Shown here in pieces: positions 11,481-22,375 of a stretch of DNA of 64,000 nucleotides. Location: NCBI RefSeq assembly GCF_014201875.1, contig NZ_JACHFL010000008.1, positions 124,001-188,000 on the forward strand, read 5' to 3'. Position 1 is the stretch's first letter. Each line of letters starts with the position of its first letter. The DNA is from Deinococcus humi (GTDB taxonomy: Bacteria > Deinococcota > Deinococci > Deinococcales > Deinococcaceae). The position numbers and the translations under genes were made by a program. The notes under the pieces were generated by a model. It ran no database searches. It was not told the DNA's origin and was given only the letters and a program-made list of their open reading frames with translations.

Positions 11481-11860
11481 TGCTCCACCTTAACGGGCGC
11501 GCGGAGTCGGGAGGGGGCCGAGAGAATGGCAGCCACCGCCAGCAGCAACAAGATGCCCGACAACACCAGCATCAACGTCTTGACAGCTGGGGGCAGAGCG
11601 TCGCTGCGGAGGGCAGCGGGGAGCAGCGCCGCCACGGTCAGCAGGTTGCCCCCCACCAGCCCACCGACTTTGACCCGGTCCGGCCCAAAGCCTGCGGCCA
11701 CCTGAAAGGCGCCCCAGGCCAGCACCAACCCGCCCGACACACGCGGCAGCCACAACGGTGAAACGCCCAGTGTCCCCGCCAGCGAGGACGGCAGAAAGTA
11801 CAACAGCAGCCCCAGCGGAATGAACAGCAGGGCGGTCAACCAGAACGAGGCACGCAGCAC
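11477..11860 (-). CDS. Small four-helix membrane protein
   Basis: A 127-residue hydrophobic protein with about four membrane spans (roughly residues 5-25, 40-60, 66-84 and 93-112) and a short basic tail. I recognise no family. It starts with GTG at 11860, seven bases after a TACACT box, and its stop overlaps the rluB-like start, so it probably leads a two-gene leaderless transcript. No link between the membrane protein and rRNA modification is known. Confidence 0.72.
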   Translation of the reverse strand: MLRASFWLTALLFIPLGLLLYFLPSSLAGTLGVSPLWLPRVSGGLVLAWGAFQVAAGFGPDRVKVGGLVGGNLLTVAALLPAALRSDALPPAVKTLMLVLSGILLLLAVAAILSAPSRLRAPVKVEQ

Positions 11861-11867
11861 GCCCGGT

Positions 11868-11873
11868 AGTGTA
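11868..11873 (-). promoter_or_regulatory. -10 box for the membrane protein/rluB pair (leaderless type)
   Basis: TACACT on the minus strand, seven bases before the GTG at 11860. Confidence 0.6.
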
Positions 11874-12193
11874 AGGGGTCAGGGACGGTGAAGCCGGGGC
11901 GCCAGGACTCAAATTTCTCTGTACCAGCATGACGTGTGACAAGCAGGAACTCTTTGCCCAGTCCGATTTCGCGCCATAGACGCATGAGGCGCTCCTGGGC
12001 CAGATGAACCGCGAGTGCGACAGAGATTCAACTGGAACGCTGCGACAAGCCCGGGAGCGGCCCATACACCCATCCCTCCGCCGGAACCTGGGAGGGTGTG
12101 GAGGGCAAGCCGGACTCCGGCACGGTACCAACCGATGGTCAGCCGATGGCGGCGCAAGAAATGGGCAGCGTAGTCCCACTCATTCCCACGCTC
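11874..12193. other. Intergenic stretch between divergent promoters
   Basis: About 320 bp between the minus-strand membrane protein/rluB pair and plus-strand truB. I see no recognisable protein, RNA gene or repeat in it. Confidence 0.4.
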
Positions 12194-12199
12194 TACCAT
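12194..12199 (+). promoter_or_regulatory. -10 box for truB (leaderless type)
   Basis: TACCAT with exactly seven bases before the truB ATG at 12207. No ribosome-binding sequence is present in the gap. Confidence 0.6.
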
Positions 12200-12206
12200 C
12201 TGCCGC

Positions 12207-13133
12207 ATGCCCGTGATTGCCGTCGACAAACCGCTGCATCTGACCTCGCACGACGTGGTGAACCGCGCCCGCCGTGCCCGCAAGACCAAACGGGTGGGCC
12301 ACACCGGCACCCTGGACCCGCTGGCGACGGGAGTGCTGGTGCTGGCCGTGGACGACAGCACCAAGGTGGTGCAGTTCATGGAGGCTGACAGCAAGGACTA
12401 CCTGGCCTGGATCAGTCTGGGCGCGGGCACGCCGACGCTGGACGCCGAGGGCCCATTGAACGAAACGGTGGAGGTTACAGCACTGGACGCCAACGAAATC
12501 CGGGGCGTGCTGAGCCAATTCACTGGCCCCCAGAAACAGGTTCCCCCCCAGTACAGCGCCATCCAGGTGGGCGGGCAGCGGGCCTACGCGGTGGCACGGG
12601 CCGGGGGTGAGCTGGCGTTGCCCGCACGCGACGTGACGATTCACTCGCTGGAGTTGCTAGGTGTTTACCCCTGCGTCCAGGCTGCGCCACGGACCTTTGA
12701 TCCGCAGGGCTGGAATCCCGCCGAGACGGGGCTGATCTTCACCCTGCCGGAGGCGCTCGGAGAGTTTCCCACCCTGCTCCTGCGCGCCAGTGTAGGCAGC
12801 GGCACCTATCTGCGCTCGCTGGCGCGGGATGTGGGCGCAGCCCTGGGTTTGCCTGCCCACCTGTCGGGGCTGGTGCGGACGCGCGTGGGCCGTTACAGCC
12901 TCGCCGACGCGGTCCGGCTGGAGGACCTGGAAACGGCTTTCGGCCTGAGTGACCTGGACGCGCTGGACTTTCCACACATTGAGGCCGACGGGCAGCTCGC
13001 CCGGGAACTGCGCCAGGGCAAGCGCCCCCAGCGTCCCGAAGTGGGACGGCATGTGGTGACCCTGGGCGGCGAGCTGGTGGCCGTGGTGGACGGTGACGGC
13101 GAGCGGTTGAAGGTGGTGCGGGCCTGGGCGTGA
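12207..13133 (+). CDS. truB: tRNA pseudouridine(55) synthase TruB
   Basis: A 308-residue TruB that makes pseudouridine 55 in the T-loop of tRNAs. VIAVDKPLHLTSHDVV, VGHTGTLDPLATGVL (catalytic Asp in TLDP, about residue 39) and VPPQYSAIQVGGQRAYAVAR are canonical; a small PUA-like tail follows (PEVGRHVVTLGGELVAVV). It is monocistronic and convergent with gatA; a short hairpin (AGGGCA/TGCCCT, 13135-13149) lies in the 21-bp gap between the stops. Confidence 0.96.
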   Translation: MPVIAVDKPLHLTSHDVVNRARRARKTKRVGHTGTLDPLATGVLVLAVDDSTKVVQFMEADSKDYLAWISLGAGTPTLDAEGPLNETVEVTALDANEIRGVLSQFTGPQKQVPPQYSAIQVGGQRAYAVARAGGELALPARDVTIHSLELLGVYPCVQAAPRTFDPQGWNPAETGLIFTLPEALGEFPTLLLRASVGSGTYLRSLARDVGAALGLPAHLSGLVRTRVGRYSLADAVRLEDLETAFGLSDLDALDFPHIEADGQLARELRQGKRPQRPEVGRHVVTLGGELVAVVDGDGERLKVVRAWA

Positions 13134-13154
13134 CAGGGCAGCTTGCCCTCAGCC

Positions 13155-14618
13155 CTAATGGGCCGGTGCCAGTTCCGCCCGCACCGCTCCGATACCTTCC
13201 AATCCGCCCGCAATCCTGACCAGCAACTCGTCTTGCAATGCGGGGGCAATCAATTGAATGCCCACGGGCAAACGCTTGCCGTCCACCTCCTCAAACCCGG
13301 CGGGGACGCTCAGGGCAGGCAGGCCCGCAAGATTGACGGCCACAGTGTCCACGTCGGCGGCGTACATGGTCAACGGATCGTCCATCTTCTCGCCCAGGCG
13401 GAAGGCTGGAAAAGGGCTGGTGGGTGTGACTAGGACATCGAATTGTCCGAAGGCGGCGCTGAACTCATTGGCAATCAACCTTCGCACGCGAGTGGCCTTG
13501 CTGTAATAGGCATCGTAGTAGCCGCTGCTCAGAGCGTAGGTGCCGATCATGATCCGGCGCTGGACTTCGCGCCCAAAGCCGCGCTCACGGGTTCGGGTCA
13601 TGCTGCCCAGCACGTCGCCGCCCGGTTCCCGGGTGCCATAGACCATGCCGTCGTAGCGGGCCAGGTTGCTGCTGGCCTCGGGCATGGAGATCAGGTAATA
13701 GGTGGCGATGGCGTGCTTCAGGGCGGGCAGGCTGACCTCACCCACGCTGGCGCCCGCACCGCGCAGGGCGTCCAGTGTGGTGTTCAGGACGGCGCTGACC
13801 CCTGCCGTGTTGCCACCCAGACTTTCCGTGATCACGCCCACACGCAGACCGCGTAGGGCTTCAGGGGTCCCAGCAGCGAAGGCGGGCGGCGCGTCCACGC
13901 TGGTGGCGTCGCGCGAGTCATGTCCGGCGATGACGTTCATGATCAGCGCCAGATCGGCGGCGCGGCGGGTCAGGGGGCCAATCTGATCCAGGCTGCTGGC
14001 ATGGGCCACCAGACCGTAGCGGCTGACCCGCCCGTAGGTGGGTTTCAGGCCGTACACGCCGCACAGCGCAGCCGGCTGACGTACCGAGCCACCCGTATCG
14101 CTGCCCAGACTGACGGAGGTCAGGCCCGCCGCCACCACCGCCGCGCTGCCGCTGCTGGTGCCCCCTGTGACCCGCGCCCTGTCCCAGGGATTCAGAGTTG
14201 GACCATAAGCGCTGCTCTCGCCAGAGCTGCCCATGGCAAATTCATCCATGTTGGCCTTGCCCACCACCACCGCGCCCGCCGAGAGGAGGCGTTGCACCGC
14301 GGTGGCGGTGTACGGACTGACATAGTGTTCCAACATCCGGCTTCCGCAGGTGGTGCGCGTGCCCGTCAGGTTGAGGTTGTCCTTGATGATGACCGGCAAC
14401 CCGGCCAGAGGAAGAACCTCACCCCCATCCAGACGAGCCTGCACCGCTGCCGCCTGCTCCCCGGCCTGATCGTTCAGGCTGATCAGCGCGTTCAGATCGT
14501 TCACCGCCCCGGCGCGGGCACGGGCTGCATCCAGCAGAGTGGCGGGCGTGGTTTCACGGGCCTGTACCGCACGGACGAGTTCGGCGGCAGACGGCGGGTC
14601 AGTGGACGGGAGCGACAT
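13155..14618 (-). CDS. gatA: Glutamyl-tRNA(Gln)/aspartyl-tRNA(Asn) amidotransferase subunit A
   Basis: The 487-residue amidase subunit of the GatCAB complex, which releases ammonia from glutamine to amidate mischarged Glu-tRNA(Gln) or Asp-tRNA(Asn). The Ser-cisSer-Lys triad is visible: Lys in PVIIKDNLN, the cis-Ser in GGTSSGSAA and the nucleophile in GSDTGGSVRQPA. GVYGLKPTYGRVSRYGL and the C-terminal LPVGIQLIAP are typical. GatB and GatC are not adjacent. A TACACT box eight bases before the ATG suggests a leaderless message. Confidence 0.95.
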   Translation of the reverse strand: MSLPSTDPPSAAELVRAVQARETTPATLLDAARARAGAVNDLNALISLNDQAGEQAAAVQARLDGGEVLPLAGLPVIIKDNLNLTGTRTTCGSRMLEHYVSPYTATAVQRLLSAGAVVVGKANMDEFAMGSSGESSAYGPTLNPWDRARVTGGTSSGSAAVVAAGLTSVSLGSDTGGSVRQPAALCGVYGLKPTYGRVSRYGLVAHASSLDQIGPLTRRAADLALIMNVIAGHDSRDATSVDAPPAFAAGTPEALRGLRVGVITESLGGNTAGVSAVLNTTLDALRGAGASVGEVSLPALKHAIATYYLISMPEASSNLARYDGMVYGTREPGGDVLGSMTRTRERGFGREVQRRIMIGTYALSSGYYDAYYSKATRVRRLIANEFSAAFGQFDVLVTPTSPFPAFRLGEKMDDPLTMYAADVDTVAVNLAGLPALSVPAGFEEVDGKRLPVGIQLIAPALQDELLVRIAGGLEGIGAVRAELAPAH

Positions 14619-14626
14619 ACCGCGTC

Positions 14627-14632
14627 AGTGTA
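14627..14632 (-). promoter_or_regulatory. -10 box for gatA (leaderless type)
   Basis: TACACT on the minus strand, eight bases before the gatA ATG at 14618. Confidence 0.55.
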
Positions 14633-14973
14633 GCGGGGGCACGCACGGAAACGGCATCTCCAGCAATGTTGAAATAGTTGGCGCTGGGTTATCAACTGTC
14701 TCTGGGCTCCATACTGTGGTCGCTTTGGATCGGTGCAGCGAGACGATGGATCGTCGTCCTCTCGCCTGCTGCAATCCTCACCCACCGATACTCCGCCCCT
14801 ATGCTGGCGCGTCTGTCCTTTACCTTTACCCACTGTCATAGGTTCCAGAGCAGCATTTGGACCTTTTCTACGTGTCAGTCGATAAATTTGAGGCCACCAT
14901 CCTGTACACCTGTAGCCTGGCGTCCCCGATCAAAGATGAGATGTTTTATAGAGTTGCGTAAGTGCGGCTGACA
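14633..14973. other. Intergenic stretch upstream of the PP2C gene
   Basis: About 340 bp between divergent gatA and the phosphatase gene, locally AT-richer than the genes. A plus-strand open frame through it lacks any recognisable domain or start signal. A loose inverted repeat (AGTTG/CAACT, about 14678-14700) is the only structure seen. Confidence 0.4.
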
Positions 14974-14979
14974 TATAGT
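14974..14979 (+). promoter_or_regulatory. -10 box for the PP2C gene (leaderless type)
   Basis: TATAGT, six bases before the ATG at 14986. This supports that start over the in-frame codon at 14962. Confidence 0.55.
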
Positions 14980-14985
14980 GTGAGC

Positions 14986-16131
14986 ATGCAGGCTGCGGGA
15001 GCGCCGAATTGGTCATTTGGCCTGCTGACGGACGTGGGTCGTCAGCGCCAGGGCGGCGTGAATCAGGACGCCGCCCTGGCGCTCAACCTGCCGCATGGCG
15101 GCCTGTTCGCGGTGGCCGACGGGATGGGGGGACACGCAGCAGGAGAGCTGGCTGCCAACCTGGCACTGGACGCCCTGAGCCAGCACTATCTGACCCGGCG
15201 GTCCCCGCCGCCCATGCGGCTGGCCGAGGCTGTGCAGGACGCCAATGTCGCGGTTTTGCGGCATGCCGTGGGCGAATACGTGGGCATGGGCACCACCCTG
15301 ATTGCCGCGCTGATCGACCGCGGCGCGCTGCTGATCGCCCATGTGGGCGATTCCCGCGCCTATCTGCTGCGCGACGGCGAACTGTTCCGCCTGACCGAGG
15401 ACCACTCCTGGGTCAGCGAGCAGGTCCGGCTGGGCCACCTGACCGAGGAAGAGGCCAGGGAGCATCAGTGGCGCAGCGTGGTCAGCAACGCGCTGGGCGG
15501 CGAGGAGCGCGTGCGGCTGGAACTGTTCGGCCTGCGGCTCCGGGCCGGAGACCGGGTGCTGCTATGCAGCGACGGGCTGAGCAGCGTGATCAAGGACATA
15601 GAGCTGCTGAAACTGCTGGCCCGCCCCCTGGACCCGGATGCCACGGCCCGCTGCCTGGTCGACGCCGCCAACGACGCGGGCGGTCCGGACAACATTACGG
15701 TCCTGGTGATCGATGTCCATCAGGACCTGAAGCTACCCGCCTACGATCTGCCCTCCGCCCAACACGGAGGGCCAGATTACGTGGACGTGCTGCTCGGCAC
15801 GCAGCGGGGCAGCAGCTTGATCACCTACCTGCTGCTGCTGATCGCCTACCTCACGCTGCTGGGCGTCATGCTGATGCCCGCCCATCGTCCGGCACTGGGT
15901 GTCCTCGGCACCGCCCTGCTGGTGGGCATTCTGCTGTTCCAGCGACTGGGTCTGGTGCGCCGCGCCAACAGACCGCTGACTGCGCCGAGCGCCATTCTGG
16001 CGATGGCTGGGCCGCGCCTGACGTCAACTGCCACCGCCCCGCAGCTCACTCCTGCTCCGAATGCGGATGAGGCAGGCCGGACCGGGCGAGTGCTGAAAGC
16101 CGGCACCAGACAGGACCGTGGAAGAACCTGA
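14986..16131 (+). CDS. PP2C-type protein phosphatase with C-terminal membrane anchor
   Basis: A 381-residue protein. Residues 10-245 are a PP2C/PPM Ser/Thr phosphatase: [28 protein letters not shown] (metal Asp45), [31 protein letters not shown] and [11 protein letters not shown] are the standard metal and phosphate motifs. Residues about 267-308 hold two membrane spans, and the remaining tail is Pro/Thr/Ala-rich and disordered. It should dephosphorylate targets of Hanks-type kinases at the membrane face, but no kinase gene is adjacent. Confidence 0.92.
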   Translation: MQAAGAPNWSFGLLTDVGRQRQGGVNQDAALALNLPHGGLFAVADGMGGHAAGELAANLALDALSQHYLTRRSPPPMRLAEAVQDANVAVLRHAVGEYVGMGTTLIAALIDRGALLIAHVGDSRAYLLRDGELFRLTEDHSWVSEQVRLGHLTEEEAREHQWRSVVSNALGGEERVRLELFGLRLRAGDRVLLCSDGLSSVIKDIELLKLLARPLDPDATARCLVDAANDAGGPDNITVLVIDVHQDLKLPAYDLPSAQHGGPDYVDVLLGTQRGSSLITYLLLLIAYLTLLGVMLMPAHRPALGVLGTALLVGILLFQRLGLVRRANRPLTAPSAILAMAGPRLTSTATAPQLTPAPNADEAGRTGRVLKAGTRQDRGRT

Positions 16132-16161
16132 TGATGTGCGGCTCCCTGATCTGTGGGCAGG

Positions 16162-16167
16162 TATGCT
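16162..16167 (+). promoter_or_regulatory. -10 box for ridA (leaderless type)
   Basis: TATGCT, six bases before the ridA ATG at 16174. Confidence 0.5.
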
Positions 16168-16173
16168 CTGGGC

Positions 16174-16551
16174 ATGAAAGACAAGGTACAGACCGCCGAC
16201 GCCCCCGCCGCCATCGGCCCCTATAGCCAGGCTATTGTTTTCGGCAATCTGGTGGTCACCAGCGGCCAGATTCCACTGACGCCGGACGGTCAGCTGGTAG
16301 AGGGCGGAATCACCGAGCAGACCGAACAGGTCATGCAGAACCTGCGCGCCGTCCTGGGCGCAGCGGGCACCGATCTGGACCGCGTGGTCAAGACGACCGT
16401 GTTTCTGGCCGACATGAATGAGTTCGCCGACATGAACGCCGTTTACGAACGTCACTTTCCCGCCCCGGCCCCGGCCCGCAGCACCGTGCAGGTGGCCCGC
16501 CTTCCACGCGACGTGCGGGTGGAGATTGAGGTGCTGGCCGAGTTGCACTGA
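16174..16551 (+). CDS. ridA: RidA family enamine/imine deaminase
   Basis: A 125-residue RidA (YjgF/YER057c/UK114) protein that hydrolyses reactive 2-aminoacrylate and related enamines formed by pyridoxal enzymes. The family motifs APAAIGPYSQA, VTSGQIPL, QVMQNLRAVL and the C-terminal PAPARSTVQVARLPRDVRVEIE, which contains the catalytic Arg, are present. It begins at ATG 16174, six bases after a -10 box, rather than the in-frame ATG at 16153. Confidence 0.94.
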   Translation: MKDKVQTADAPAAIGPYSQAIVFGNLVVTSGQIPLTPDGQLVEGGITEQTEQVMQNLRAVLGAAGTDLDRVVKTTVFLADMNEFADMNAVYERHFPAPAPARSTVQVARLPRDVRVEIEVLAELH

Positions 16552-16700
16552 AGCCTCAACCGCCCGGAAAAGCGGCGCCCTGACTTTGGCCTTCTGTCTC
16601 CTGGCACTCAGGGCGTCGCTTTTCCGAGCCTGATCGACGGAGCACCAAAGGTCCCCCTCGTTTGTGCCTCAACTCCCGACGCAGAGGTCCCCGGCGTGCC

Positions 16701-17555
<855 letters not shown>

Positions 17556-17620
17556 GGGCAAGGTCCATGGGCCTGCGCCGCCCCGCCTAGGCGGACAGTG
17601 GCGCGCTGCCTGACAGGTAT

Positions 17621-17626
17621 TAGACT
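17621..17626 (+). promoter_or_regulatory. -10 box for the M3 peptidase gene (leaderless type)
   Basis: TAGACT with exactly seven bases before the ATG at 17634. Confidence 0.6.
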
Positions 17627-17633
17627 CCCCGGC

Positions 17634-19343
<1,710 letters not shown>

Positions 19344-19470
19344 GACGAGTGCGGGGAACACTCGGCCACAGGCCCCAGCCCTCCCCGCTGTCGGCCAGGA
19401 ATCTGCCCGCTGCGCCACCGCCGTCTTAGATCAGGCTCCAAAGCGCAATCTCAGGGCACAATGGGCGGAG

Positions 19471-21588
19471 ATGCAGTCCGCCATCCTCCGCACCCTCACG
19501 CTGAGCCTCAGTCTGGCCGTTCTCGACACGGCGGCTGGGGCGACACCGCCGAAGCCGTCGCCTGCCCAAGCTCCGGCCACCTGCGTCCTGCCAGCTGGCC
19601 CACTCCCCACACGCACACGGGCGGTGTTCGTGCTGGACACCAGTGGCAGCATGCGAGGCATCGGCGACGGACAGGCCAATATCTTCGATGGGGTCCGGAC
19701 CGAGCTGAACCGCTACGTGCGCACCACGCGGCCTGACCGGGTGGAACTGTTGACCTTCGACGCCGGGCTGCGAACCCGCAAAGGGTTTGACCGGCCGGCT
19801 GGAACAGTGCAATGGAACTCTGCGCTTCAGGCCCTCAGCGCGGACGGCAACAACACCTACCTGTACCGCAGCCTGCGCGCCGCCCTTGAGCCCCTGACCG
19901 GGAGCGCGCAGTACGTGACCACCGTTTTCGTGCTGACCGATGGCATCGACAACGACGATGTGCGTCCCTTCACGGCGGCCCAGGCGCTGGCGGCTTTTGG
20001 CACGCGGGGCCCCTTCGACCGCCTGCATTACGTGGCGCTGGGGACCCGTATTCCTGCCGACGCCCGGCAGGCGCTGATCGACAGCGACTATGCCGACGGC
20101 CTGACCGTGCCGCTGGGCCAGGTGCCGCAGTTGGACGGTCCCGGCCTAGGCACCGGCCTGCTGCGGGTGAACAGCGAGGGGGCGTTGCTTGTTCCCCTGG
20201 CCGATGGCACACGGGTGGCGCTGGCGACTCCGGACGCCCGAACCCTGCAACTGGCCGAGAACGTGGTCACGAACGGTCAGGTGCAGTTGAGACAGAGTGG
20301 TGACGTTCCGTACGGCTCGGCGGCGGCGCTGTGTGCGCCGGCCACAGCGGCGGCGCCCGGCAGCGTGGCCCCCCGGCCCCAGCGCCTGCTGCTGCGCCTG
20401 AAGCTGCAGTCCCCCGTGACCCTGTTGAATCCCGGCGCGGACCGGGCGCTGGCCTGGGGCGAGCAAACCGTGCTGCGCTACCGCGCCATCCCTGGCCTGA
20501 AGCTGGACGATCTCAAGGTGGACGGTCTTCCGCCGGGACTGGGAGCCGTGGTGTCGCACCTGCCCGGCGCGCGGGAATTCTCCATCCACTTCACCAACCG
20601 CTCCCTGGACCCTGGGCAGACCGTCACGCCGCTGCTGGCGCTATCCGGTGGGGCGGAGGAGGTGATGCTTCCTGCCGTTCAGGGGCGCGCGGGAGGCCGG
20701 ACCCCGTATGCCGCCGTTCCTGTCAGACTCCTGCCAGCGGAAACGGAAGCTGCGAAGGCGCAACCGACGCGAGCAGCGCCGGCTGGGCGGGGGGCCACGT
20801 CGGGAGGGGTGTCGGCGTGGCCGTGGGCGCTGGGGCTGGCCCTCGCGGCGGGGGCAGTCATCCTCGCCTGGCTGGTGGTACGGCGGAAACGCACTGGGAA
20901 GGTGCCAGGGGCCGGCAGGCAGAGGCCACGCCGTGGGGCGGCCGGAGGTGCCCGCCTGAGGCCGCCGCCCCCCCACGACGAGCCGCCAGCCGTGGAGGGC
21001 ATCGAGTACGGGGTGGGCCGTGTCCTGTCACTGGTGGCCGCTGGTGGCGAGGTGACCCCCGTGCCCATCCCGCTGGGCGGTCCCTTCGATCTGGGGCAGC
21101 TGGCCCGCGTGCCGCACCTGAGCGGTCTACGGGCCGAGCAGCACCGCGACGGCCTCAAGATTCTGCGGGTGCCCGTCGACCTGGAGGTCAGCCAGGGCGC
21201 GCGGCTGGTGGAGGCGGGGGATGTGGTGCGCCCCGGCGCGCTGCTGGGCGTCGCCGTGGCGCGGGCAGGCCGCGCGCCCCATCTCCCGTTGGGCGCCCTG
21301 GCCGGCCTGGGGCTGCCCCTGACCCTGCGCCACGACGCCGCCAACGTGCGGGCAGCTGGCCCCTACGGCCAGCACACAGTCACCCTGCCCGCAGGGCAGA
21401 GCGATCTGGGGGCCGCCTTCGGCGCCCCTGTGCTGGGCGGCCTCAAGGTGACCCTCAGCGGCCCCAACGTCCTGCTGGTGGAGGTGCCCATCGGCCTGCG
21501 CCTGCGCCGCAGCGGCGAGACCGCCCCGTTACAGCCCGGCAGCTACCTTCCGGATCTGACGTTGGTTGACCTGCCCGAAGGGGCCTGA
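19471..21588 (+). CDS. Secreted/membrane vWA-domain protein
   Basis: A 705-residue envelope protein. Residues 1-24 are a likely signal peptide. Residues 50-225 form a von Willebrand A domain with an intact MIDAS (DTSGSM at 56-61, TDGIDND further on). A beta-rich region follows to about 440, then one membrane span (about residues 448-470) with a basic stop-transfer (RRKRTGK), then a cytoplasmic part of about 230 residues with no family I recognise. The long part outside suggests metal-dependent protein binding. No MoxR ATPase is next to it, unlike the second vWA gene at 43.7 kb. Confidence 0.8.
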   Translation: MQSAILRTLTLSLSLAVLDTAAGATPPKPSPAQAPATCVLPAGPLPTRTRAVFVLDTSGSMRGIGDGQANIFDGVRTELNRYVRTTRPDRVELLTFDAGLRTRKGFDRPAGTVQWNSALQALSADGNNTYLYRSLRAALEPLTGSAQYVTTVFVLTDGIDNDDVRPFTAAQALAAFGTRGPFDRLHYVALGTRIPADARQALIDSDYADGLTVPLGQVPQLDGPGLGTGLLRVNSEGALLVPLADGTRVALATPDARTLQLAENVVTNGQVQLRQSGDVPYGSAAALCAPATAAAPGSVAPRPQRLLLRLKLQSPVTLLNPGADRALAWGEQTVLRYRAIPGLKLDDLKVDGLPPGLGAVVSHLPGAREFSIHFTNRSLDPGQTVTPLLALSGGAEEVMLPAVQGRAGGRTPYAAVPVRLLPAETEAAKAQPTRAAPAGRGATSGGVSAWPWALGLALAAGAVILAWLVVRRKRTGKVPGAGRQRPRRGAAGGARLRPPPPHDEPPAVEGIEYGVGRVLSLVAAGGEVTPVPIPLGGPFDLGQLARVPHLSGLRAEQHRDGLKILRVPVDLEVSQGARLVEAGDVVRPGALLGVAVARAGRAPHLPLGALAGLGLPLTLRHDAANVRAAGPYGQHTVTLPAGQSDLGAAFGAPVLGGLKVTLSGPNVLLVEVPIGLRLRRSGETAPLQPGSYLPDLTLVDLPEGA

Positions 21589-21655
21589 GGACCGGCCCAC
21601 ACCGGTCCCAGCCAGAGCTGGTGTCCCCTTGCAGTCCTGCGCGCCGCCGCCGCGC

Positions 21656-21661
21656 TACGCT
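21656..21661 (+). promoter_or_regulatory. Candidate -10 box for the 21.7-kb membrane protein gene
   Basis: TACGCT, nine bases before the ATG at 21671; at the long end of the spacing seen for leaderless starts here. Confidence 0.35.
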
Positions 21662-21670
21662 GCTGCCTAT

Positions 21671-22153
21671 ATGGAACTGCTCCGCGCCATTCACGGCTAC
21701 CAGTTCGGCTCGTCGCTGGCCCTGCTGTTTCCCACACCCTACGCCCTGTCCACGCTGATCCTGCTGGTCTGGAGCATCGCCCCGGCGCTCAAGGGCATGG
21801 TCAGCCGCTCGTTTCTGGTGTGGTTGCGTGTGGTCTGGGTGCTGACGCTCATTCCGGTGGCGACGGGTGTGATCCTGGCCCTGGGCGGCGCGAAGGTGCC
21901 CAGCGCAGTCAACGTGGGCGGCGGCCTGACCAAATACGGCCTGCCTTACGACTCCAGCCGTGACCTGGAACACTGGATGTACTCGGCCTTCGCGCTGCTC
22001 AGCCTGTACGTGATTGAGGTTCTGGTGCGGGGGCGAATGATCGAGCACCGCACGGGCCTGAAGTTCCTGCCTGTCGTCACCCTGTTCTTGTATGGCGTCG
22101 CCTACATGATCGGAAGGGTGGCTGTATTGCCGGGGAGCACTCCAGGCTCTTAA
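21671..22153 (+). CDS. Hypothetical four-span membrane protein
   Basis: A 160-residue hydrophobic protein with about four membrane spans (residues 14-38, 48-70, 100-120 and 130-152). Between spans 2 and 3 it has GGGLTKYGLPYDSSRDLEHW, a polar loop that might carry a site. I recognise no named family. The ATG at 21671 was preferred over an in-frame upstream codon at 21566 because the extra sequence overlaps the end of the vWA gene and is Pro/Arg-rich. It follows the vWA gene by 82 bp and might be co-transcribed. Confidence 0.68.
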   Translation: MELLRAIHGYQFGSSLALLFPTPYALSTLILLVWSIAPALKGMVSRSFLVWLRVVWVLTLIPVATGVILALGGAKVPSAVNVGGGLTKYGLPYDSSRDLEHWMYSAFALLSLYVIEVLVRGRMIEHRTGLKFLPVVTLFLYGVAYMIGRVAVLPGSTPGS

Positions 22154-22375
22154 GACACTGGGGCTGTGTAGACGGCGAAGTGCGAGCGCCACAGCGGCCG
22201 TTCAATCAGCGCACAACGGTCCAGGTGCCCAATAGGAAAGCCCCTAGTAGCCTGTTCGCGCAATTCAGGCGCGACGGCATGGGCGTCGAAGCCGTTTCGT
22301 TTTAAAGCCGAACCAGCCCTCACACTTAGCTGTGCTCATCCGCTGACCACGCCAGTGTGTTCATCTGGAACGTCC

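Noticed and set aside
14678..14971. Plus-strand ORF of 97 codons in the gatA-PP2C gap
   Set aside because: No domain, odd composition and no ribosome site or -10 box; likely chance.
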